Positions 22,950 to 34,908 of a stretch of DNA of 64,000 nt are shown one piece after another. Numbering within the stretch: the first letter of the stretch is position 1; each line of letters begins with the position of its first letter. Under the pieces are notes generated by a model. The model did no database searches, was not told where the DNA came from, and saw only the letters and a program-made list of their open reading frames with translations. The stretch is from assembly GCA_935421215.2 (NCBI GenBank), contig OW285235.1, positions 142,403,718-142,467,717 on the forward strand, written 5' to 3'. The translations under genes and the position numbers were made by a program. Source of the DNA: Melolontha melolontha. Lineage: Eukaryota; Arthropoda; Insecta; Coleoptera; Scarabaeidae.

Positions 22950-25900
22950 TGGGGTGGAGCACAAGATATATTAGTTTATATGTCACTCATGTTTATATTT
23001 TAAATAAAATATCAAGTTAATGTTAATGAAAATTAATAAATAATATTTGGCGGATAGTAACATTTAAATTTGAAAGTATCAAGTAACTACAAAAATAAAA
23101 CTCAGTTTGGAATTAAATAATTTCAATATTAATGTAAAAAGTGCAAAATATAAAAAAGGATTAAAAACTCGTTTTATAAGGCCTTTTGTGGTACCCATTC
23201 TTTAGAAAACTCGTGCGACAAATGGTACCTTATGAGACTTATGATTTAATATACTATTTTGCAATTTATAATTTATAGTTTTTTACAACCTTTGAATCGT
23301 TTCATATTTTATTATTTATAACTCAGGTTATTAAAATTAAGTAAAATAAATAACATTGCGGAAAAAGAAGAAAATCTATACTTGATTCACTTATGGTTAC
23401 TGCTTGATAATAGTTACAAATAGGGTATAAGGTGTATCTATACTTAAAAGGGAATTAACTACTAACTACCTGAAACTTTAGGGACTATATAAGTATGTTT
23501 GTAAATTTAGGAACGATTATTGTGTCTCTAAAGCAACATCAATTATAACATCGCAATTTATGCCGGTCAGGAGATTAACTGTTATTCTATCTATGAATAA
23601 TTTTATTATTTCGTTTCTTAAAAATTAAGTGTGTTAAAATAACTATACTTACGAATAACGCAATGGTAATGAAAACAGTTTTCATTGCTTTGTTCTCCAA
23701 AAAGCTGCGAGTTTATTTGAAATTATCGTTAAACTTAAACTAATTTTTCTATTTTTCTTTTAACTCGCCCTGATTGTTACATATTTTCTGTGAATGCTAA
23801 TGTTGCACTTTAAAAAGCCAAACCGTGAATAAATACTCAATCGCACAAAAAAACTATTTACCACTGTTTACGGTTTATTATTTGTAGGTTTAGGATATGT
23901 CAAACATTAAAATTTGATCCAAGTGGTTAACGAATTACGAATTCGATACATGTCATTTTTTTATAATTGTCAAGGAATTTAGTACGGTCTTTATAAAAAC
24001 AATTTGCTTCAGGAGTTTGCTTTATAAACGATAAATTTGATCTAATCAGAAATATTGGACAACTACTAATTTTTGAAGGTATTAACCTACTAGTGGATTT
24101 CATTTCAGAGAGAAAAGTAATTTTCGTATAATCTATAAGCAAAGAGACATCATTGAAGCTATTCATACAAAAGAAAGCATATTACTTTACTAATACAACT
24201 GCTGGGCATTGAAAGAATATTTGTCGACATATTGCTGTCCAGAAACCCGGACAACGTTTTTAATTAATAAGTTTTTTAATTAATCAATTTAATTCTATGC
24301 ATGTAATTCTATATATTCTAAGATTTCCTATTAATTTTGAATTTTATAACTTCATTCAGAGGGACCAGGCATTCCCCGTTATTAACGTTTATGACAGCGT
24401 TAACCCCAATATTATAACATACCTTTTAGAAATGTATTTAACACAAATTTATCAACTTAGTTGATGGTTATTTATTCAGGCCTTTTACTATTTTGTATTA
24501 TTCCTACTTAAGGTATAGCCGCTAAGGTCATCGCGTGTATAGGCACATCAATTAAGCCATCTAATGTTCAAATCAAAAGTACCCGCCTATTGTAATAAAC
24601 ACGCAGTTGTCCGTTAAATCAGACGAACCCTTTACTAAGTTTTATTACGGTCGCATTATTAAGGGCCTTTGGTATTAAACAATACCATTTCGGAGACACG
24701 ATTTATCTCAAGTCACGTCTGGGTAAAACCATGTAACTAGCTTGTTTCGACCAATCGTAAGTGTCTTATGATTGGCATTTACCTTTACTTGCCTAATACA
24801 TTTGAGAATATAGTTAAGTTTGCTAAGATCCATCAAGGGGAATACACGCGCTATTCCAAGCGAATTCAAGCGTTACTGAAATTAGATATGTAACCGAGTT
24901 TTTGTAATTATATATTTGCTGTCGCTTATGTAAATTTAGTTTTTGTTTATTACTTAATAATTAAAGAGTGTTGTGCCTTCAACAAGTGTTTTTTTTATTA
25001 TGCGAACCACTGAGCAAGGGAAGAACTTCTATTCAAGGGTTGAATTAACGACGATTCAACGAAATTTAGTTATTACGGATTTACGACCCGTGATTACGCA
25101 GAAGTGTCAAACCCAGCCACATTCGCCCAAAACAATTGCTTTTAATTTAACCCACATGTTGGACGATATAAATATATAAGTACCGTGAATTTGCGCTGTT
25201 ATAATCTATATATCTATATATCTAACCAAACTCTATTTTATTTTATATTCTCGGAGATTTTTGGTTCATCTCAATAGGCCTATCCAATAGGATAAATATT
25301 TGAAATAGAAATAATATAATAATTTTTAATACTATATATTAATATTTATTAAAAAATTCAGATTTGTTTTAAAATGTAAACCTTTAAACAACTTGTAAAT
25401 AAGTGAATTTTTGAACTAATTTACATAAATTAAATTATATGAAATATCAACCTTTATTAAACGCATAAACTTGAAATCTTCATGAAAATTATTTTACTAA
25501 TTTTAATAAACAAATTTATATAAATATTACTGTTCGTCCAAGGTGGCGAAAAGTAATATATTCCCTCCAAGCAGGAAGCAATAATTTCATACAATTATAT
25601 TATTTAAGAAACATATGAGGGATCTCTTTTACCCTGTAAACATGTATAAGCTAGTCTATATATTGTACAGCATAAAATACTGTATTTAAAACTCAAAATA
25701 AAACAAATAAATAAACAAAGTATCAATTTTATATTTTATGATCTCAAATAAACTTAGATTAGAAATTATTTATACCAACGTTTCTTTTTTATACGTGTCA
25801 TCAAATTCGGCTAAATATGAATTAACTTTTCTCGTTTCGAAAAGTTTGAAAACATAAATAAATGAAATTATTTTATTTCAGTAAAATTTAGTAACCGTTT

Positions 25901-26620
25901 AATTCAATTAATTACGAATTAAATATGAATGGCGAAATTTTTTGTTATTTGATTGGTCGCAAGATTTAATTGAGTAACACGACTGTTTAATTCAAAGCGT
26001 AGTCAGATCTCCATCATTCTGATTCCTTTTCGCGTTTATATAATGATCCTTCATGTCCGTTCGGTTACTTGCTGGGGGCAACTTTGACAAAAGGGATCTT
26101 ATAGAGTGGAAATACTACCTTTATTATTCGAAACTAACATTCACCTTTTCCGAATTTTATTTTAATTTACACCGATAGTTAAAAATACGTTATGAAAATT
26201 TAATTAAAAATTCCAGGATTCAATTTACTTTCGAATTTTCAATTAACAGTTCTTCTTTAGGCAATTTATATAACAGCATAATGGACGATATTGTAGATAT
26301 CTATACGTAACAGTGATATCTTACATTCACCTGAACCGTATTTTGAAACGTTTATTTATAATATTTACGAAACAATTATTTATACATTTTAACTATATCT
26401 ATGATTTTACAAATTGGTTTTTCATTTATGCTGTTCATTTTGTCGTCTAAATCATTCTTTGTATTTAACCACTTTCTTCTTCCATTAGCCAGTTTCAGTC
26501 GTGGTTTTCTCTTTAGGTATTTGCCTTGTACCTAAATGAAATACATCACATACAACTAATTTATTATGTTCTTTGAGGGTTTCTTTTCTAACCTTTAAAA
26601 GGCCATTGGAATATTATTTA
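22950..26620. other. About 3.7 kb without recognised gene or element
   Basis: The only ORFs are short (79 codons at 24,166-23,927 minus; 68 codons at 24,973-25,179 plus) and match nothing I know. The part 24,350-24,880 is less AT-biased and less repetitive than its surroundings and could be unique intergenic or regulatory DNA, but no motif proves it. Confidence 0.4.
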
Positions 26621-26627
26621 TTATATA

Positions 26628-28065
26628 ACAAGTGTTCATTTGAAAAGTCAATCTAGGTTACTTTGAAATTTTGATAGAATAAGACGCAAATATATTAGTA
26701 TGTGTTTGTTCTTCCGTAAACGTAAATCCAAATGACATTTGATAATGTCAATCACAAATATCAGTTAGTGCATAAAATAATCGTGCGTCGATTCTGATTT
26801 AAATAAATTGCTTCTCAGTCTTAAAATGGCTTTCACTTTAGAACATAATTTTTTTTTAGTCCAGGCTTATTTTCGAAGTGGTAATAAAATTGATGGTTTA
26901 TGGGTTTATTCAGTTCAAGATTGCATGGTAGAATTTCAAATTGAGTTTCCACATTTTGTAATAGATTATATACAATTTAAGAATACTTTGCAAAGAACTT
27001 CAAAACTTTTTTCTGAAACTGGTAGTCTCTTAAGAAAATCAGGCAGCGGAGCAGTTAAGAAACGTACACCTCAAGTAGTCAATCGTGTTGAAGAAATAAT
27101 GGAAAATGAACCACAAACATCTGTTCGACATTTCAGTCAATAAATAAACCTTTCTGTTGGTACAACTCACTAGTTATTCAAAAAAATATGCAACTTTATC
27201 CATACCGTGTCACAGCAGTACAAGAATTGTTAGAAATTGATTACCCACGTAGATTACAGTTTTGTAATTGGTTTGTAAAAATATGAACAATAATGGAGAA
27301 CTTTCGCAAAGAGTCATCTTTACTGATGAAGCATGGTTTTATAAAACGGGATACCTAAATTCACAAAATACAGGAATTTGGAGTAGTGAAAATCCACATG
27401 TAATTAATGAAGAATCGCTACATCCAGAGAAAATTGTTGTTTGGGCAGCGATAAGGCAAAGGCGAATCATTGGACAAATATTTTTTCAGGGAACGTTCAA
27501 AGGTACCGTACGGAAATTTTACAACCATTTGTCAATCAATAGCATGATGGACTTCAAAATGCATATTTCCAACAAGATGGAGCACCTTGTCACTGTACTG
27601 CAGAATCTTTGGATTATTTAAGAGAATTTTTTAATGGGCGTATAATTAGTCGAAATACTGAAATTGCCTGGCCTACACGTTCATGCAATTTAACACCTTG
27701 CGACTTCTTTTTGTGACCTTATCTAAAAAATAACATATTTCGAACACCTATATTGAATTTGAATGATATGCTACAGAGAATCGAACAGAAATGCATGGAA
27801 ATTAATAACAATCCAGTAATGTTGCAGAATATCATCAGAAATTTTGAACGGAGGATTTTAAAGCGCATTGATCTTGAAGGACAACATTTTCAACATTTGT
27901 TATAGTTTTCAATAAATACCTATTATTTTTTATTTATTTGTATGTATGAAACTGTCAAAATATACGACTTCGTAGGTTAACTAGTAAATTTTAATTTACG
28001 ACATACTTCAAAATGCTATCAGTAAATCACATGCTACTAGATTGACTTTTCAAATGAATACTTGT
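26628..28065 (+). mobile_element. Complete DD41D Tc1/mariner-type transposon (1,438 bp) with 29-bp TIRs
   Basis: The TIRs are 29 bp with one mismatch: ACAAGTGTTC ATTTGAAAAG TCAATCTAG (26,628) and, on the complement of the right end, ACAAGTATTC ATTTGAAAAG TCAATCTAG (ending 28,065). Both are directly flanked by TA (26,626-26,627 and 28,066-28,067), the expected duplication. One transposase frame lies inside in the same orientation. Ends and length fit a full-length element. Confidence 0.9.
26826..27905 (+). pseudogene. DD41D transposase, full length but frameshifted
   Basis: The start ATG at 26,826 has good context (aaaatgg). The N-terminal part reads AFTLEHNFFLVQAYFRSGNK (DUF4817-like), then GAVKKRTPQVVNRVEEIMEN and PQTSVRHFSQ up to a stop at 27,141-27,143. 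The HTH end continues near 27,185 (LYPYRVTAVQELLEIDYPRR). The catalytic part has FTDEAWFYKTGYLNSQNTG (first Asp), YFQQDGAPCH (second Asp, codon 27,576) and NLTPCDFFL (third Asp, codon 27,702). The last two are separated by 41 residues, so the signature is DD41D, and all three Asp are intact. Lesions include frameshifts near 27,150, 27,270 and 27,550 and TGG-to-TGA after DFFL (27,714-27,716). It ends LKRIDLEGQHFQHLL. Confidence 0.85.
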
Positions 28066-28067
28066 TA

Positions 28068-29157
28068 TATTGTTACACTTCGCATATATTAAGAATTTTG
28101 GAATCCCATTTTAAAATTGATTTACAAATATGTCGAATTTAAAAATGTAGAAGAAAAATTAAAAAAGACCTTTTCTTGTTTGTATGTTCAAGTGAAAACA
28201 TTTCTTCTATATCGCACTGATAAACCGAACGATAAAACTAGACCTAAACCTAAACCATTTCAAGTTTCGGAATGATCGTTTCGAATTTATAATATATCAT
28301 TTCAATTTAGTAATTAATTACGTACAACCCCTATCCTCGTTATTTCTTAATTAGTAGTTTTAGTTATTATTGAGCTATTTTCTACATCTCAAAATTATAT
28401 CAATCTTGTCTTTAAATTGACATAATTTCAGTAGCCACATTTAAATCACTAGTATAAAACCTATCTAAACCATATCATGTGATGTATCATTCTAAAGTAT
28501 TTTTCGCAAGAAATTTCTTAATGTTATTAATTTCATTGACATCGTAACCCTTTAGCTCCCGTCTTTAATTAACTTCTAATTTTTAGACATTGCTATTTGA
28601 AATACGATTGTTTTTCCCTAAATTAGATCATTAAATTGCCCTTCTACTACGGGGTTTATTTAGACGAACTGTTCCAATTTCTAGCTTTCAAGGGTCAAGC
28701 AGCTCTCTGCTTAATAGCCTTCCATGGGTATTTGTCGATCGACAAATATACCCAAAGTGAACCACGTGTCCGACGTTATTTATACGTCTTGTTTATTCGT
28801 CCCAGATAAAGCAAGTAACACTTATTACACATGCTATTCGCACGTCTTTATTTTTGTCTAATCAGCTTATAAATACTTATTTGTCGCCATCTGTACGTAT
28901 AGCTTTCACTTAATTACTTTTATATATTTCAAAACTTTAATTTCTTATGAAAATACTTAATAAAACTATTAGGATAACGTGATTGCGTTTTCTACGTCCT
29001 GGTTCTTGACTCGTATTATCACATTATTGTAAATCTTTTTCATTATTGTTAGGACACTACTGTTAGCCCGGGACAAATCATCACAAGCCACGAGCGTCCA
29101 TCCTTTAACAATTTGGTGCTCCCGCGTGGTAATACACAACTCAACTAGCGTCCAGGT

Positions 29158-29160
<3 letters not shown>
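28068..29160. other. No gene seen; contains a 28-bp palindromic site
   Basis: AT-rich DNA without a supported ORF. At 28,726-28,753 there is gggtatttgtcgatcgacaa followed by atataccc, an inverted repeat with an exact 16-bp core (tttgtcgatcgacaaa). Its function is unknown. Confidence 0.45.

Positions 29161-29161
<1 letters not shown>

Positions 29162-29201
<40 letters not shown>
29162..29201. repeat. (TA)n tract
   Basis: Forty bases of uninterrupted TA dinucleotide at the boundary of the Penelope-like fragment 29,202-29,555. Confidence 0.95.
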
Positions 29202-29203
<2 letters not shown>

Positions 29204-29555
29204 CTTCGAATGTTTTCGCGGGCGTTTGTTGAAGCATTGTTCTTCGGGATATTTCGCCGCGTTTGGATGATTTCGTCCTGAGAAGGACAACTTTCTTCCT
29301 GACGTTTCGGTGACATCACTTTCACCTTTTTCTAGAGGATCTTCTCGTTGCAATGGAAACTTCAAGAGTGCGTCGATTTCCTGTGCCGCTCGTATTATAT
29401 GGCCCCGTCGTAGTGGGGACGCGTGTCTGACTCCTCGTGATTGGTCCGTCGGTTGTTCTGTCGCTTTCGACTATCGATCGATCGGTTTGCGTTCGGTCCG
29501 AGTTAGTATGACTGGGCTGTGGCAAGTTGTTCTCATTATGTCGCTTGTAACACAC
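29202..29555 (-). mobile_element. Penelope-like element, 3'-terminal fragment
   Basis: It is homologous over its length to 58,316-58,640 in the same orientation. Shared protein sense on the minus strand: SDRTQTDR, SDRTTDG, TRVPTTT and TLEVSIATRRSSRKR then stop. Shared DNA downstream: gcgtttggatga, cctgacgtttcg, gacatcactttcaccttttt. The element ends at a (TA)n tract. The other end joins directly to the 3' end of the RTE-like LINE at about 29,556-29,567. The coding remnant is the tail after the GIY-YIG endonuclease. Confidence 0.75.
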
Positions 29556-29567
29556 AAGCGAATTTTT

Positions 29568-31980
29568 TTAATTTTCTGCATCCCTGCTTCTAATGCACAT
29601 AGTTTCCGCCACATATAAGACTGTCGGTCTTATCGCTGTTTTGTACACTTTCAATTTTGTTTTCCTACTTATCTTTTTACTTTTCATTATCTCCCTATAC
29701 CTGTAGTATGCGTTGTGTCCCGATTTTATTCTTTGTGCTATTTCTATACTTCTATCGTTTTTATTACTTATAATCGTTCCGAGGTATTTGAAGGTTTGTA
29801 CTTGTTCAAACCTGCGGTCTCCCATCCGTATTTCCTTCCCATGTTCTGCCTGTTTCCTACTCACTCTCATATATTTCGTTTTCTTTTGATTTATCTCTAG
29901 ACCTCGTTTCCGTGCTTCTCCATCTATCCTCTTTATTATTTTTTCTAAACTTTTCTTGTTCCTTGCCATGACAGCAATATCATCGGCATATGCAATCACT
30001 TGTATTGATTTCTGTATTAAGGATCCGGTTATTTCACAACTTCGTATGGTTCCTTCCAAAGCTATGTTAAATAGTGCCGCCGAAAGTCCATCTCCCTGTC
30101 TTACTCCTTTTGGTTGTTTTATTGCATTTGTCATCCCTTCTTCTGTAATTACAACTGCTTTTGATTCATCTAATGTCATTCTGATTAGCCTTTTTATCTT
30201 TTCTGGTATTCCCAATGTTGTTGCTTCCTTCATGATAGTTTTCCTTTCCAAACTGTCAAACGCCTGTTTAAAATCGATGTATATTAAATGTAGGTCTATA
30301 TCTCTTTCATAGCATTTTTCTACAACTTGGCTTAATGAGTGAATTGCATCGATTGTTGACTTTCCCTGCATGAATCCGTTCTGGTACTCTCCTATCTCTC
30401 TTCTTAGGTATGTATTCAACCTTTTTAATACAATTGATGTTAATACTTTGTATACTATGTTTAGTAATGTTATTCTTCTATAATTATCACATTTTGTTAA
30501 ACCACCGTTTTTTGGTATTGGTATTATGATTCCTAGTCGCCATTCTTCGGGTATTGATTCCTTTTCTCATATTTTTAATAATAGGTCGTGTATTCTCTCT
30601 CTTAGTGTTTCTCCTCCATTTTTTAGCATTTCATTACTAATGTTATATGATCCTGGGGCTTTTCTATCCTTTAAGTTATTGATAATATCATTCACTTCCT
30701 CTGCTGTTGGTTCTTTTATAATTTCTTCTTCTAGGTTATCTATTCTTTCATCTTCGCTGGTACTTTCCTCTATGCTTATCGTATTTTCCATATATTCCTG
30801 CCATTGATTTTTATTTATTCTGGTTATTACATTCTTCCTTTTTTGTTGCTTTATCTGTGTGTATAACTTCGTGTTATTCTTATTTTCCCTTTCTAATTCG
30901 ACCATCCTTGTCTCTATCCATTTTATTTTTTTTTCTCTTATGAGTTTTGTTCCTTGCTTTCTTATTTGTTTGTATATTTCGTAATCTTCATCTTTACTTG
31001 TTCTTATCCACTCCAGCCTTGCCCGTCTCTTCTCTCCTATCACGACTTCGCACTCATTATCAAACCATCCAGTTTTCCTCTTTATTTGTTTTCTCTTCAA
31101 CACTTTATCTGACGCATCATTTATTGCGTTTTTAATGTTTTGCCACTCCTCTTCTATGTTCTCATTTTTTCCTCTTTTATCTAATTGTGCTTAGCTTTGT
31201 TTTTGCTATTACCAAGTGATGATCCGTATTCACGCTTGTTCCTCTATAAGATCTAACGTCCTCTATTAAATTTTCTCTTTTCTTTTTGATTAGCATATGA
31301 TCTATTTGGTTTCCTCTTTTTTGTCCTGGGAATGTCCATGTGATTTTATGTTCCTTTTTATGCTTGAATTTTGTGCTTACGATAAATAACTGAATTTCTT
31401 CTGCTATGTTGCATAATCTTGTCCCAATGTCAGTGGTTGATTCATGAATTGTTTCCCTTCCAGCTACGTTCCTTAGGTGTTCTTCCTTACCTATTTTTGC
31501 GTTGAAATCCCCTAGCACTATAAACGTATCATGTTTTGGTATCATTTCGCATGTTTCCTCAATTTTTTCGTAAAATGCGTCTCTTTCCTCTGGTAGTGAT
31601 ACTTCAGCTGGTGCGTATGCGTTTATTATTGATATATTCGCTATTTCGTTTTTTATTGTTAGATATGAGATTCTGCCGTTTATTCTCTTAAATTCCAATA
31701 TTTTATTTCTGAAGTTCTTGTCTAACATGAACGCCGTTCCATTCCTTCCTTGTTTTTCTTCTCCTGCATACAACACACAGTACTATCGCTTGTCTATTCG
31801 CCCCTCGTCTTTCCACCTCACCTCCTGTAATACCAGAATTCCTATTTTGTATCTCTCTATTTCTCTGCTTATTTCTTCCATCTTTCCTATTTCCATCAAT
31901 GTTTTAATGTTCCATGTTCCAATTCTTGCCCTGCCTCTACTATTCCTTACCAATTTATTCTTTTTCCGTTTCCTATTCAT
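29568..31980 (-). pseudogene. LINE ORF2: APE endonuclease plus RT, two stops and one frameshift
   Basis: Endonuclease: RIGTWNIKTLM (N of the active site), LQEVRWK (E), IINAYAP, FIVLGDFNAKIG (D and N) and TDHHLVIAK (the final DH). All key positions look intact. Lesions: TAG at 31,783-31,785 (in frame), a frameshift near 31,180-31,200, and TGA at 30,567-30,569 (in frame). RT: RRITLLNIVYKVLTSIVLKR, GFMQGKSTIDAI, LIYIDFKQAFD (catalytic Asp present), GVRQGDGLSAALFNIALEG, VIAYADDIAVMA and FKYLGTIIS. The C-terminus stops at RDAEN, shorter than usual. The low number of lesions marks this as one of the youngest insertions in the window. Confidence 0.85.
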
Positions 31981-32021
31981 TGTCGTTGCCTGCTCGTCTC
32001 CATCATTTGTTAAGGTTGAAG

Positions 32022-32675
32022 TTAGTTTTTTGTAATTCGAAATTTTTTATTCTCTACCAATTCATTTCTGCAGCTGTCCCAAATCATTGTTATTCCATTT
32101 ATTATTATTTTTTGATATCCTACTTTTATTCTTCCCCCCTTTTCTCTCTCGTTTTTAGCAATTTCCCTCAGGTTTTTCTTAATTTTTAATTCCTGATCTG
32201 TTAAATCTGAATCAATGTAATATATTGTACCTCGCAACTTGTTTTTATTCTTTAATATCATCTGTTTAATCTCCCAGTTTTCGAGTTTTACTCTTATGTT
32301 TCTACCATCTCCAATCTTTTCAATTTCTTTTATTTCACTTTTTACTCCTATAGCATTTTCTATAAATGCTGGTACTTGTTGCGGTTCTATTCTATCTTTA
32401 AATTCAACCCCTTTAATTATAATATTCGTTTTACGATGCTCTTTCTCTATTTTTTCTATTTTTTGTTCCACTTTTTGCACTTTCGCCAGCTCATTCTCCA
32501 AATCGATTACCTTTTTTCTTAGTTCTATGTTTTCTTTCCTCATTTCTTTAATCTCTTCAAAATATTGTTTTTGTTCTAGTCGTATTTCCTTCATTTCTTT
32601 CGTTAGTTCTTTCATTACTACTAATAATTCATCCATTTCTTGTAGAAATTTCGGTTCTAGACGTTCGCTACACAA
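32022..32675 (-). CDS. LINE ORF1: coiled coil plus RRM-like, uninterrupted
   Basis: An open frame of about 217 codons. Its first triplet is TTG, so translation probably starts at a downstream ATG (MDELLVVMKELTKEM or nearby). Residues about 15-95 are a Lys/Glu-rich coiled coil with heptads (KEIRLEQKQYFEEIKEMRKE). About 100-200 resemble the RNA-binding fold of L1-type ORF1 proteins (TNIIIKGVEFKDR, KIGDGRNIRVKLENWEIKQM, LKNKNKLRGTIYYIDSDLT). Family role: trimerises and coats the element RNA. It lies just upstream of ORF2 and is the only undamaged LINE protein in the window. Confidence 0.7.
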   Translation of the reverse strand: MCSERLEPKFLQEMDELLVVMKELTKEMKEIRLEQKQYFEEIKEMRKENIELRKKVIDLENELAKVQKVEQKIEKIEKEHRKTNIIIKGVEFKDRIEPQQVPAFIENAIGVKSEIKEIEKIGDGRNIRVKLENWEIKQMILKNKNKLRGTIYYIDSDLTDQELKIKKNLREIAKNEREKGGRIKVGYQKIIINGITMIWDSCRNELVENKKFRITKN

Positions 32676-32790
32676 TTACTACTAATGCCCTACTCAGTTC
32701 AAACACCAGCTTGTGCAACGACTGGTCTTTCGCCTTTATTTCTTAATCTAATTTTATATTCTATCGTATTCTATCTATATATTCCGATTG

Positions 32791-33385
32791 CTAAGTCTAT
32801 GTACACGGAGAGCGGTAAATATCAGACAAAAAAATTGCCAAGAGTGTAAACATTTGCCTGCGACAAAGACCGCAAAAAAAGAGACACTCCGGAACCACAA
32901 GCAAGAGCAGAACAATAACGAATTCTACGTCAATTAATGCGGTAATTTAAATTTGATACACGAGGTATCTACAACAAAATTCTAGCTTTCAAATGATATC
33001 AAGCAAGTAATTATAGGTCAGATACTACTCACAGAGTCCCACATAAAACAGCACGAAAAATTTTATCATGTCAACACTGTAACTGCAACTCGTACTCTTG
33101 GCTCCGATGTGCCTAATTCCTAAATCGGCCTCTTTTGTATAAAGGCTGACATACTTATAAATATGTATAAATGAAGCAAACTGCATTTACTATATATACA
33201 TATGTTATGTTTTTTCATTCATCAATGAGATAAAAATAACCCTATTCTTTAGGGAATAACCAATTTACGAATCACAAGCTTCAAAATGTCAGGGCATGCG
33301 TATAATTGGTAACAGTTACTAAATAGTTTTAAATGGTTTTAGGCAGTTTTAGGTCATTTTTGATTCGGGGTTTAGTTTGTGCGTA
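32791..33385. other. No gene seen; LINE leader plus upstream of the intron-bearing gene
   Basis: The part nearest 32,790 may still be LINE 5' UTR. The rest (33,000-33,385) directly precedes the multi-exon gene and would be its promoter region. I see no clear TATA box. Confidence 0.35.
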
Positions 33386-34842
33386 ATGGACCGCAATAAA
33401 ATGGACAGGTACGTTTGCTCCTTTTAAATTTTTAGTGTATGCAGATTGAATATTCTTTGACAAAATAAATCTAGATATTAATAAATTATTAATTAAATAA
33501 TGTTGATTTAAAATTTTGATAAGATATACTACATCATTTCGTTGTAGTTCTCAAGGTACGCACTTTGGTTTATCATGAGGAAAAATGTTAGTAAATTTAG
33601 CCACATTAAATAATTCTACGCAAGAAGCTAACAAAAGTGAAGGTAAGTTGGAAGAGTATATTTATGATACTTCGGCTATTTCACGGTAAAGTAAAAATCA
33701 TTGCGCTATCGTAAAATTCTAATTAATATAGCATTCACAGTCAAAACTTTTTTATAAATACAGAGCATATATACTTACTTGAAATACTCCCATATTTCTA
33801 CTAAAAAAAATGTAAACATATTGGATGTGAAACAAAAAGTTCATGATATAATATTTTATCATAGCAATTAATATGAAAGAAGAGAATTATTGAAATAATA
33901 TGTTATTAGTTTTTGTTTAATGAATTAATTAAGTTGTTTTATAGAATACAACGAGGATAGTAGTCCAGCTCCTTCTCTTTCGGTAGATTTTTCATTATTT
34001 TCAAGTAATGATTCTGATGAAGATTGTAAATTTTATACTCAAGAACTAGACGACATATTAGTACGTATAGAATTTATAATTTTACTCCTGTATGGTGACC
34101 TAAGTATATAGGCTGTTTTTTGAGACACATAGCAAACATTATTTGTTCCTGTTGTTGTAGACTTATTTGATGTTGCTACTAGATAATAGAATATTAATTC
34201 CGTAGAAAAAATTGTTTTTGAAATTACCTTTATTTCTAAACGAAATTCAGGCAACAATATAAGTATAAAAATATATTTATTATAATTAATATATTTCCTA
34301 CCAATTATACCAATATTTTTTTATATAGACAATTTTTTAAATATTTGTCGAAGTAAAAACAGTAATATTTTTTACCAAAATTTGTAAAAGTAAAAAAGTA
34401 AAGAAACTTGGCTTTTGGATAGCATGTCTACTTACAATATTTTTCGTTATGTATGTACCAGCGTTATTATAACTGTACTCTATACGCATACCCATTGCGA
34501 AAGTTCCTTTTTCTATGCGTTAAAATCAATGTACACATTGCACGTAGTCGACTAAGCTTCTGTAGGATAGAAGTTGATTCCCTAATTGAGGACTTTCACT
34601 ACATTTATATATGAATATATAAAACATGCAAAATGTGCGAGATTTGTAATGCTTGTCAAAAACCAACCTATATAATCTTGTAAGTCACATTTATTATTTA
34701 TTTTAATAAATTTGTTAATACCATTTTCGAACTCAATCTTTAGCAAAAGGAAGTGAATATGGACAGCAGTTATAATAATAAAGAACAGCATTCTTCACAA
34801 ATAGCTTCGGCTGAAGTAAATACAAGTGTACAGGACGAACAT

Positions 34843-34908
34843 GTAAGTTGATATTTTTTTCAGTGAATTTATTGACAAATTTCTCTCAATGTTGATATAG
34901 GTCCACAG
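34843..34908 (+). other. 66-bp GT-AG intron before the zinc finger
   Basis: The donor gtaagttg follows codon CAT. The acceptor ccacag gives phase 0 into IINKIFKKTWKKKKTLCKFC. An AG at 34,899-34,900 would put the finger out of frame, so 34,908 is preferred. Confidence 0.6.

Larger units (their letters stand above)
29560..32790 (-). mobile_element. RTE-like LINE, relatively young
   Basis: The minus-strand order is: short leader (about 32,790-32,676), ORF1 (32,675-32,022), ORF2 endonuclease (31,980-31,177) and RT (31,150-29,568). Coding parts are interrupted by only two in-frame stops and one frameshift. The endonuclease opening (RIGTWNIKTLMEIGK) and the RT wording (IDFKQAFDS, GVRQGDGLS, YADDIAVMA, LEINQKKTKYM) are those of RTE-type elements common in insects. 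The 3' end is probably truncated: ORF2 ends abruptly and Penelope sequence follows within a few bases. Confidence 0.83.

Noticed and set aside
24973..25179. 68-codon plus ORF
   Set aside because: No motif, no neighbours, length expected by chance.
29141..29365. Minus-strand ORFs crossing the (TA)n at 29,162-29,201
   Set aside because: Joined only by TA repeat translation. The meaningful part is the Penelope tail annotated separately.
29310..32685. Plus-strand ORFs across the RTE-like LINE
   Set aside because: Shadows of the well-supported minus-strand ORF1/ORF2.
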